A stretch of DNA of 64,000 nucleotides from positions 11,277,001 to 11,341,000 of the forward strand of contig JALDNG010000022.1 of assembly GCA_024349245.1 (NCBI GenBank), written 5' to 3'. Position numbers and translations under genes: made by a program. Under the pieces are notes generated by a model. That model worked only from the letters and a program-made list of their open reading frames with translations, searched no databases and had not been told where the DNA came from. Position 1 is the first letter of the stretch, and every line of letters begins with the position of its first letter. The DNA is from Neodontobutis hainanensis (Eukaryota > Chordata > Actinopteri > Gobiiformes > Odontobutidae). Of the stretch, positions 26,950 through 38,824 are shown in pieces.

Positions 26950-29900
26950 TTAACAGGCTGCTGCTGGTGTGTTTCGTTGCTCTGCAGCAGGTTCAACAAG
27001 GCGGTTGTATGAGAAAGCCAACATGATCTGAAATACATAAAAAAATGTTAATAGTAGACAAGGTGATTTTTAGAGACACTGGTGATAGTCTGGATAAGAG
27101 CAGTGTCTCTTGGCTTTCTTATGTCATTTTTATCAACAAGTGATTTTTCCTGTGTGTGGAGGATGTGAGCACAGAGCTTGTGAATCATGCTCAAAATGTA
27201 ATTATTTGAACTGAAGGTTTGGGGGGGTGCACAGTGTCAGAGTGGTTAGCATGCTTTTATTGATAGGGAGATAATGTAGTCACTGGCTTTTCATCCAAAC
27301 AGAAAACAAACTTAGAAAGCTTGTTTTGTGCAAAATGTTTGGATCATTTGACTTGACAACAAAATGCAAAAACTATGTGATGATAGACAACATTTTAATA
27401 TAAATCTACAAAATAATATTACCGATAAAATTGCCAGAAGTCCCATCATTACCCCCAACATGATGTACATGTTGTCTGTAAGACCCCCAGCCCAAAGAGG
27501 TCCCAGGATGGTAGCAAGACCCCCCACTGAACGACGCACACCCTGACTAAATCCTGCAATACACGAAAACAAAAATTTTGAAAAAAATTATCAAACAAAT
27601 GCATAGTACAACACAAAAAAGGCTGATATCTTATACCTTGTGTTTTCTCAGCAGTAACTTTTGAGTAAAGTGAGATTTGGGCCACAGCCACAAATGGCAA
27701 TCCTAAAACCTGTAGGAACACCCCAATGATGAACTCAGTCAGCTGCCATGGAAAATCGCCTACATGGTCCCGAAAAAGAAAACAAATGTGTTGGCCAAAA
27801 CATTTAACTTCCAGAAAGCAGCTGTAAATAGCTGCAGTGAGTTAAGGTTACAGGTTTATTGTATAGCTTTTAGAGAGCAATAAAATCAGACCTAGTGGGT
27901 TTGCCAGGAAGATGAGGCACCACACACCAGAGATGTTGCAGATGGCCAGGCCAATCGCCAGGACCACCCGCTCAGCAACACGACAGCTCAACCAGCGCAC
28001 AAACAGGAAGCCAGCAATCACCTCCACGCCACACAGACAGTACATGACACTGTTCTCCAGCTCACCGTAGCCAAAGAACTTCTGCGTCATTGGGGTCACC
28101 ATGGTCTATGGGGGCCACAAAGCAGTGTGGAAAATTACATTAGCCTTTGTTAGTCATTTTACAATTCACCACTTCAAAAAAATCTATCTACGTAGATTAG
28201 ATTGCAGACCTTTTTGATTGTTAGGAATCTGTGCTTAGAATTAACACACCATTTTTAGTGTAAACAACATAATACAGTTTGACAAAATTTTACTTTGGTC
28301 TGACCAAGTGATGATTTTAGACAGCTGTGGAATCATCAGCCTTTTATAACCCTGTTACCACAAGGGGTAAAGTTCAGTACTGCAAAAGTTCATTTCTTGT
28401 TGAATATAAAACAAAAAGTGTACCATACTGAACAGTCCTGTACTGCTTGATGGAAACTGGTTTAAAGAGAGCTGCAGCCTACAGCCCAGCCCTTGCTTTA
28501 GTTGCATTTCTGATTTAAATAATTGTTTGTATTTATGTCCTTAAAATTAACTATATCAGAAGTAATTTTTTTAAACAAAAAGTACATTATTAAGTTAGTT
28601 GTTTCAAAGTGTTTTCTTCCACAATTATTTTGCTTCCTCTCTCAGTTTGCCGTTACCTCTAAAGCTGTCTGATTAAAGAGGGTAATGAACTGAGCTGCCA
28701 GCAGTACAACCACTTCTTCTCTGAGGAACTCTAAAATACATGAAAGAAAATACCACAGATCAAGAAAATAAACATGTGAGAATAACTATGGAAATGACAT
28801 AAATTACTACCAACCTCGAGACATGCTAAAATGTTTAAAGGGGTTCAACGACTCCTGGGACTCTGTTGGCGGAAGAGGAGGTGGTGGGGAGATATGATTT
28901 AGGTTGGCACCGTTGTGATTACTAGATGGGTTTGATGCCACAACTGAGCCGTAAGAGTCGTGCAACTCCTCAGTGCGCATTAGTGGTTTTGCCTCGTCAT
29001 TGTTGTCCTCATCATTTTCCATGAGTCCTTGCTCATTCTCACAGCTCCGGCTTGTTACTTTATCTTTAGCATGGGTTCTTTCTAAAGGTGGCAGGTCCCA
29101 GTACATACAAACAACAGCCAGTTGAAGGAGGATCCACAGTAAGCACATAAACAGCTGTAAATAGATGAACCATGTTTCAGTGACTTGTGTTGGTGGAAAG
29201 TGTATTACAAAGTAAGAAATATATTACAACTATGGATACTAACATATTTTTGTCATTACCCCAGGTGCTGTGTACTTGTTGACCACAAAAGGACCTATGT
29301 GGAAATCACACAGCCTTAGGAAGATGTTAAATGCAGGACCTGCATTAAATGACATAAAAGGATATTTTTAGTGCTGTTACACAAGAGCGGTCGTCCTTCA
29401 ACCTGAAGGTAGGGGGTTCGATTCCCGCTCTCCCCACAGTTAACACTTTACCCACCTTGCCTCCAGTGAATGTAACACTGGTAATTACTGTAGCACAATG
29501 TAAGTCGCTTTGGATAAAAGCGTCAGCTAAATGAATAAATGTAAATGTATAAATGATTTCAGTTAAAGACAATCATTCTTTCAAATTTAAATTGATTGTT
29601 GACATGACACTTTACTGGTTCCTCTTTTCAGGGAGATATTTAAGATAATTAAATTGTACATTATAATTACAGTTCTTAATATTTTATAAAAATAAAAAAA
29701 AATAAAAAAGAGAAATACTGACCAATCAGAAGGCCAGCTTGGCGACATGCCATGACAGCAGCAAATACGGTTGCACGGTCCTCAGAGATAGTGCTTCTTG
29801 TTAGAAAGCCAAATATAGCTGAACCTGCGCCTGTGCCAATGCCTGAGGAAAAATATCCTTATTAATATTAATTTACACAGTTAAACAGACATGAGTTATG

Positions 29901-31103
29901 GAATTGCATATATATGCTTCTAAAAACAGAAAATATGTACCACATACCTGCTACAAGTCTACTGGACAGCAGGAGCCACTTAGAAAACCCCATAAAATAC
30001 ATAAAGTTTCCTGGAGAAGACGTAATACAAATGATCATCTTTAAAAACTCTTAAAATTACAGCTTGTGTTTTTCGAAGAAGTGTGTTTTTTTTAAGTCAA
30101 TGCCATTCTTTTTCTTACCTACAATCTCAAAAAGATTTGCAAACAAGATGATCTTCTTGGTGGTTCTTGTTCGGTCAGACCAGTGGCCAAAGAGTGGCCC
30201 CGATAGGAGGCCACTGAAGCTGAATGCTGATAGAGACAAACCCAGGAAGTAAGGCGCAGCATCTAAAGTCTGCAGGTACCTCCATATTGTTGGCAATATT
30301 ACAGCTGGGGAAACAGAAGGATAAATTTGTCATGTAAAGACTGAAACAGTGGGTAAAAATCAATCCTGTTACAGAAAGGTAAATACAGCAATCTTGTCTA
30401 CATATTGCCCAAGAGTAACAACTTACAAACACTCCTCTATTTTAAACAAGCAAAGACCACAAGACTTTAAAATATTATTTTGCAGATCTGTGACTATGAA
30501 AATCCTGAGGTCATGTGATGCCAACTGTTCAATTTCTATTATAGGCTACATATGATTTCTTTTCAAGTTTGAAAGATAGACCAGTACAACTCAGATAACT
30601 GTCTCCATTTTTCTGTCAATGGATCCAGTCTTAATACCACAGAGGCATGGGATTGTGCTGGCCCCACACACTCAAATTTAATTTAGCAGTCAGGAGACAG
30701 CAGTGAAGTACAATTGTGTCCTAAGAAAATTGTGTAAAAGATGATTGCTCAGGAAACCACCAAAGCTGTGAAATACCTACAGAGATTTCATCATCCTGAA
30801 AAATATGGGGGGGGTGAAAAGAAAACTACAAAATGCACTAAACGTGGGAATATAAAAAATAAACCATGCTCCAACAGTTCTTAAGCAGCGTGTAAAATGT
30901 AGAAATTAAAGAAATCAAGTAGTAAAAGTACTTAAATGCTCTCTATCGTTTAAATAGTGTTCTACTTTATTTATTCAGATCAAATCAAATCACGCCACTA
31001 TGAAGAAATACACATAATGTGTCTTACCATATTCCACACCACTGAGAAGGAATAAAAGTCCAATGGTGAGGAATGTCAGCTTCTTTTTTCGTTGTTCATC
31101 CAT
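26950..31103 (-). CDS. mfsd8l: MFSD8/CLN7-like major facilitator transporter
   Basis: The protein is a 12-helix major-facilitator transporter, most like lysosomal MFSD8 (CLN7); the substrate is unknown from sequence. Eleven coding exons were read by hand: 31103-31028, 30304-30119, 30010-29948, 29842-29723, 29339-29260, 29154-28815, 28730-28657, 28105-27892, 27759-27637, 27553-27423, 27027-26950. Together they are 1,485 nt with all phases consistent, giving 494 residues (human MFSD8 is 518). The start is MDEQRKKKLTFL, leading straight into helix 1. Exon 2 carries the MFS motif-A region GPLFGHWSDRTRTTKK (about residues 60-80). Exon 6 (about 176-288) encodes helix 6 and then a long acidic, Ser/Pro-rich loop with PPPPLPP. 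The N-terminal dileucine of human CLN7 is absent, but the loop has EAKPLM, which fits a [DE]xxxL[LIM] sorting signal. Introns hold a SINE at 29.4 kb. It could be a fish-specific MFSD8 paralogue rather than the MFSD8 orthologue. Confidence 0.8.
27220..27265 (+). repeat. Possible tRNA-SINE head fragment
   Basis: The stretch GTGCACAGTGTCAGAGTGGTTAGCATGC resembles the A-box end of fish tRNA-derived SINEs (…CAGTGGTTAGCA…). It lies in the last intron of the MFSD8-like gene. There is no B-box downstream, so it is a fragment at most. Confidence 0.35.
29365..29560 (+). mobile_element. tRNA-derived SINE with LINE-type 3' tail
   Basis: A clear RNA polymerase III B-box, GGTTCGATTCC (29,415-29,425), lies in a tRNA-like stretch. 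It is followed by an unrelated body and a tail, TGTAAGTCGCTTTGGATAAA, then AGCGTCAGCTAAATGAATAA and ATGTAAATGT. The head appears truncated, since the A-box is poor. The tail is nearly the same as the 3' tail of the LINE at 45,127-45,905. The SINE sits in intron 4 of the MFSD8-like gene, antisense to it. Confidence 0.8.
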
Positions 31104-32060
31104 GCTTTTTCCGGTTACAATGTATTCGATTTTATTTTTTCATTCATTTTTCTTTACTTGCGAGCTAGACCAGCTGACATAAACCTCAGTGTAATGCTTC
31201 CAATTAGTGGCGAATGCGGAACCACGTTACCCATCACAGCTGTTCTCCATGTATATATATATAAAAAACATTATAATAACAATATTAACAATATAACTTA
31301 GTTTCTCTGTCCGAAAAATGGAGCAGTTAAAAAAAAACTCCTGTAGCGCCTAACGATGCGCTACCTACTGCTCCTAACGCATAATACATGGCCTGAATGC
31401 TCCTGCGCAGTTTAGTTCCACCTACATCACTTCCGGTGGGCAAACATACAAAATTGTACACACCCTTGCACAATAGTGAAGCAATGTGTTTAAATAGTTA
31501 ACCTAAAACATTTACCTATACTGCCATACAAAGTATTATTTTATTTTTATACCTTAGTTTTATATGTGCAAAATACTGGAATGAATGCACACAGAACTGT
31601 TGTAAGAATCAATATTTTTCTATAACAAATTCTAGGCTACACCGAGAAGCACTCAGTCTTTGAGTCGTTAATACCACTGCAACAATTTCATTTACAAATC
31701 AACTTCAATAGATTACTATAAAATATTTTTCATTCCAAACATTGTGGTTGTTGAGCTCACTCAGAATTTGTCTCTAAAATCTGTATTCTAGAGTGTGGTA
31801 TGAGGCATATTGTTAAAGGCATTGTCTGCGAGTTTCCATCTTGTGACATCCATTAACTGTTGACACTGAGACGTTTGTCTCAAAGTGGCATGCACAATCA
31901 CAATTGTCAGTCTATACATTTTGGTTTGGCAAAAGTAAAACAACTGCCGCTGACAAGAGTAATAAAGTCTGTTCTCCCAAATGAGATCACAAAACCAAAT
32001 TCAGTGCACAACAGATGAGCCAAACAAACAAGAGATCAAAATCCTTCAATCATTATATAA
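31104..32060. other. Gap between MFSD8-like gene and POLR2H
   Basis: This holds the probable promoter and 5' UTR of the MFSD8-like gene (an ETS-type CACTTCCGG lies near 31,428-31,438) and otherwise AT-rich DNA down to the POLR2H poly(A) region. No other gene is seen. Confidence 0.5.
31420..31445 (-). promoter_or_regulatory. Probable promoter element of the MFSD8-like gene
   Basis: CACTTCCGG (ETS/GABP-type, typical of housekeeping promoters) lies about 330 bases upstream of the start codon, in a short GC-richer patch. The transcription start is not determined. Confidence 0.35.
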
Positions 32061-32067
32061 AATGGTC

Positions 32068-32073
32068 TTTATT
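32068..32073 (-). terminator. Poly(A) signal of POLR2H
   Basis: AATAAA on the minus strand, about 255 bases past the POLR2H stop codon. It is a canonical signal in the expected place. Confidence 0.55.
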
Positions 32074-32326
32074 TACAGTTTAAGGAAATGGATGAATTGT
32101 TGGTCACAGCCTTAGGTCTGCAGTTTGTGTACAAACCATTCTCAAATACAACAAAACCAGAAACAATGTTGTTTCAATCTTTTAGATGTGTTTGATTGTA
32201 ATTTACTTTTTAGAGGGATTTGTCCTCCAGGCTCCAACAAAAAAAAATAGTCACCATTAAATTAAATTTAATCCTAAAGCAATGATACGGCAGCTGTAGA
32301 AAAATGTGTACATTTAGACATAGACA

Positions 32327-33461
<1,135 letters not shown>

Positions 33462-33752
33462 CTCTCCTCAGGAACTAAGTGGTTATAAGAAATGAAGCTG
33501 TTTTGTATACATATATTCAACAAGTATGAAAAATTATGTCAAAAGATTTTTTTGTAATCTTTAAGACTTAACGTTACGTAAATTAAAAGCAAGGCTTTAT
33601 GAAATAAAATAAAAAGTCCTTACATTGACTAACCCAATAAATAATAGTGGTCAATCGGTTAGCAATGTTATGTTCAGTTAATAATTCTACTGTAGGTATA
33701 GCAAAATTAGCTTATAGCTTTAGCCTAGTGGAAATAGCTTGGCTTGCCTTAC

Positions 33753-34200
33753 CAGGGGTGAACTTGTTAATGTGATGTGAATATAAATGCACAACAGCGC
33801 CTCGTATACTGTCTTTACTGTCTTTCAAGATCCTAGAAAGACAGTTTCATTCATTAGTCTTTAAAAGCATAGCACACAACATACATGTAACCCGCGCAGC
33901 ACAATGTGTTCAACCTTTGACACAAAAACTACTTCCGTTTACTTCCGGTAACGAACGATCACGTCATCATCACCAGTGATTGGTCATCTTCAGCTGACCG
34001 TCTGGTTGCTAGGTGTTTTTTCAGCGTCCTTTCTTGTTGTCAGCTACAAGCTAACTCTGGTTGCTTCACACGATCATATCAAAGTCGTTTGGAATAGTAA
34101 ATGTAGACTTTATGAACTACTTATTGCGTTAATCATGATGATTGTGGTAGCAATATAAGCTACGTGCACTGCAGAGACTTGCAGGTAAAATGTCTCAGCA
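33753..34200. promoter_or_regulatory. Shared (bidirectional) POLR2H/ARMC9 promoter region
   Basis: The two genes diverge, with about 1.16 kb between start codons and less between their likely first exons. The middle (33,925-33,990) holds ACTTCCG and ACTTCCGG (ETS), CACGTCATCA (CRE-like) and GATTGG (inverted CCAAT), the set typical of TATA-less bidirectional housekeeping promoters. A likely ARMC9 noncoding exon ends at 34,184 (GCAG|GTAAAA), with an acceptor at 34,529. Transcription starts are inferred. Confidence 0.6.
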
Positions 34201-34625
34201 GATAGCGTTAAATAGTTCGGTTTGAGCTACCACTAGCTAGCTACCTTATGCTAACCATGTTTTTTGAAAACGTAGAGATGCAAATCCGCGACATGAATGT
34301 GTAGCTAAGTAGGAGGAACACCACTAAATATTTATTTGAGCTGCGTGTGCACCGCTTTTTGTGATAGTGTAGTTTTAATGTAGTTCGTATTATATAAATG
34401 TGTTGGAAAATATCTCTACGTATATTAAGTCATTTAGGCACAACTTAATTTTACTCCAAACGTTGGTCTGTTTTTTTCCCCCACAAACATTCATTATGGC
34501 TGCTTCATTGTATTACCATCCTTTTACAGAAGAGCACACATTTAATGGGAATAGGACTATTTGCTGGTAGAGGGTGTTTTTAAAAGTTGTTGTTCGCTCA
34601 CATGAGTTTAAAGAAGGTAGCCGAG

Positions 34626-37600
34626 ATGGGCGACATCTTGGCAACTGAAGCGGATCTTCTTGGGATGATCAAAGAAGTAAGTTAAATGGGCAAATTCATC
34701 ACAGTTGCACATCTCTTACATTGTCACATTAGATAGCTGTTACCACTGTTCTTCTAGGGTAGTTTGAGTAGGCAAAAATGGTTAAAATTGGTTGTATATT
34801 AACGTTAATTGAGTAATCTTAAAACTATACAATTTGAGATGTACAATGTGCTAACAGTTTTGTGTGTGTTTTGTAGTACCTTAAATTTGAGGAATTTGAA
34901 GAGACTGTTCACAGTTTTGACAAGGAATGCATAAGCAAAGGCAAACTGGTCTCAAAACCTCAAGGAACCACCCTGAGAGATTCAAAGATCCATGTCATTA
35001 AGGTAAACAAAACAGTTCTATCACCAAAGTTTCCTGCACAGCCGTTGATGTTATTTATGTTATGCATGTTCTTCCAACTAAGTTGTCTAACATTATATTT
35101 GTAATTGTCTCACAGAAAGACCTCCTTTGCTCCTTCGATGATGGTGACCACAAGGTGTTCTTTGAACTGTGGACAAATAATATTTCCGTGAAAGATTCAG
35201 ATGCTGATGCTCAAACCCTGGAGTTTTACCTTTATATTCACTTTGCTATCTTCCCACTACGGAAGCACCTTGGTAGACATGTGTGTAAATCCCCTTTTTT
35301 AAATATTAAATAGTATTTTTTTTTGTCAATCTGCAAAAAAAAATATTAAGCATTTAAAAATTAATGATGTGCTGTTTTGCTAAATATCCACTGAGCTGTG
35401 CCACAGAGTTTCTCAAAGCATTTAAAGCTTTGTGCTAAATACAATAATGTCTAACTTTTGATGTTATATTAATTTAAGAGAGAATATTTCTCTAATTTCT
35501 CTTTTGTAGCAAGAGTGCAGTAACTGTAAAATGTGCATGTTCTCTTGTAATGAGTTTTATGAGGCAATGATTAATGAGGTCTTTCACTATAAAAAAATAT
35601 GTCCTTGGATTAACATGTGGAATTATTTTATTTGTACCCAGGATCGAGGTGACCTTGAGGATAGGATATGCCTCTTCAAGCAGTTCCTTGAGACCCGAGG
35701 AGCAGCACTGAGTCAAACTACAGAGTTTCTGCCTTACTATGCACTGCCATTTGTTCCTAACCCCACTGTCCATCCTTCTTTTAAAAACCTCTTCCAGGCA
35801 AGAACTTTACTGAAATAATACTGGTATTTGTATCTTCTTTTAACTTTCACCACACAATATGACAATTATTCTATTCTGATTTTATTCCTATGCTTTATTT
35901 ATTTAGGATTCCTGGATACCACAGCTCAAGAATAAGTTGGAGCAATTCCTTGCAGTCACACTGAAGCAACCAAACACTCCGAGGCTTCTAAATCTATATG
36001 TATCCTTTATGTCATGCCTTCTAAACATTTATTAGAGAGCATGTCCCGGATTAAGCAATACCTGATTTGCACACTAACAGTTCATTAGTAGAGTTTTTAC
36101 TTAGTAACTAGCCAGACTTCTCATGAGGGCAAGTGAAGGATAACTATACTTTAAACTGTTTACTACTTCAAGGAAAATAAATTAACTTTGCCCACTGGTA
36201 CTTGAACACTAAAACGTAACCATGGCAACTAAAACATACATTCATTGTCTTTTAACATAAATGTCTTAATACATTAACATTAATAGTCACTTGCATATTG
36301 GTAACTGCATTTACCCACAGAGGGGTGTTGGTCCATAGGACTTGCGAATAAACCTGTCCCTCCCATAAGAACAACATGGTGTTGAACCTATGCTAATCCA
36401 AATTCTACAGTGTATTTAATCAAATGGATTTGCTCAGCTTTAAACTAATACAGTCTGTGATAAAACTGACCTCACCATACAGGATGTATGACACACTGGG
36501 AGCTTATGCATTGGCCTGGTCTTTTACTGTATGGCTCTTTGGTGGTATATCAGATAATAAGACAAACAAAAATGTTTGATTAGTTTTCTTCAAGTGTGTA
36601 TTCTTTAACAAACATCCTGCAGAGGGAGGGTGGAAGAAGTACAAAAGGTAAGTAATCATATTATGTTGTGATAAAATTCTTCTTTTAGACACAGTTTTAT
36701 ATTTATTTGCTTTGTTTTGCAAAACACTAAATGCAATTTTCATTCTCCTTCAGTGCATAGTAGTAACCCCAAGAAACTCACCTAGATCACAGCTGTCACT
36801 GTTGACACACTCAAAACTGAAAATACTTGCCTATGATTGGATTGAACATACACTTTTTTCTCAATTCTCTCTTGTAAACAAACCCATTATGTTATCAAAT
36901 GTTTTATAAATGCCATGCAAAGTATAATCTCTTTTAAACATTTCACACATGTCAAATTACCTTTTTGGTTTGACAGGGAAAAGAGAAGATATTTTTTTTT
37001 TACGAAAATTAATCTTTGAATGTAGAAATGCATTCCAAATAATTCCCTGTTTTTCTAGAACTTCCCCTAGGAAATTATATTCCGTATGTTCTGATGTTAT
37101 GTGTAATACAATACATTTTTATTGCACAGTGTATGATCTGAAAACTGTTTGATTTTGGTAGAGAAATATGACATTTTGCTGATTTAGTTTTTTAGGGTTT
37201 TATGGAGTCATAGCAACTATGAAAAAAGTTTGTGCTAAATATATAGGAATGCCATACATATTTTTTAAACCCCAGGAACTGATTTTTAAGTCTGTTTGAT
37301 ATGTTTATTTTGTATATGTCCAGAGGCCATGCAGCAGTTACAGATCCAGTTGGCTGAGTCAGACCGGCGCATTTCAAGTTATATAAAGAAGTTTAATAAA
37401 ATGCAGGGCGACTACCATAGCCTGATTGGAATTACTGCTGAGCTAGTTGACTCATTGGAGGCAACCGTTAGTGGAAAAATGGTAGGCTAGATTGTTGGTA
37501 AGATCATGAATATTACACACAAGCTACAGCAACATTAATCAGAGGTGCACACACACGCACAACCCTGCCAATCATACCCACATTTTTTTTAACTCAAGGC

Positions 37601-38768
37601 TGCTTTTTTTTTTTTTGACAGATCACCCCTGAGTATCTGCAAAGTGTGTGTGTTCGCCTGTTCAACAGTCAGATGAGGCAGAGCGCTGTGGAGAGCACTA
37701 ACTTCACCAGGCCTGGCACTGTAAGTGTAGCACAAAACCCTTTTCTCCCCTTTGCTTTACACCTGGCGCCAAATAAGAGCCAACTAAAGAAATGCACAAC
37801 ACAAAACCTTGAGGCAAGATGAATCAGTGGAAGAATTGTGCTGTGAAGGCTTGCAGTCTTACACCAAAACAAAAGCACTAAGATATGTCAGCTGCAGAAG
37901 TGACAGAAGACAGAAATGTCAGCTCTGTTCACTTTACTTAATTTTTTTGAATGTCAGAGAAATGATTACTCTGGACTTTGCTGTAAACCAGAATAATAAC
38001 ATCTCTGGTTAATAAAATGAAGTGAAAAGTTAGGTTCATCTTCCCAGTTTACATTACAATAAAACCCACAAGCGAATATACATATTGTGACCATGCCGTC
38101 AATATTTTCTATTCAGAAATGGCAATATGTACCACATGATAAAAAGAAAAACATCTTTTACATAAACCACTCTACACTGATCCCAAAGGAGTCATACTCA
38201 TCATTGCTTAAACAATTAAACTCTGCTTTGTGAAATCAATTTTTTTGTCAAACTGAACTCCTTTCTGTGTGTTGTGTTCTGTGTATGTGTGTGTGCTTTA
38301 CCCACAAAGGGATATTACTCTATGAGTCCTTATGATGATGGCTATGTAAGTTTATTATGTTTTCATCTCTACTTCCTGTTGTCATCCAGTTGCCTCTGTA
38401 TCATTTTTGCATCAGCCTGTTCTCTTCTGCCACATGTCCTGTCTTTCACCCTCCATTCTTTCGCAGAATCCTTGTCTTTTCTCTATTGATGTAACCAATT
38501 GTCTTTATATACTTATTTATGTAGTTCTGTGCCACACTGTTAATGGGCTTTTGTCTATGGAAGGAAAGCTTCTTTTGTCACCCTACTTACATGCACACCT
38601 TTTAGGACACATCTTGTCATTACTTTACTTTCCCAAAGATTGCAGTCACTTTCCTTGTTCCCTCCTTGATCCTTATTTTAAATGAGTTAAAGGTTTGTAC
38701 ATTTTGTTATTTTCACTCTGCTTTTGGTGCCATTTTACTGAGTTTTTAATCTCTCAGTCCTCATGACA

Positions 38769-38824
<56 letters not shown>

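Noticed and set aside
29401..29440. tRNA gene
   Set aside because: Has a B-box but no good A-box or cloverleaf, and is followed by a SINE body and LINE-type tail.
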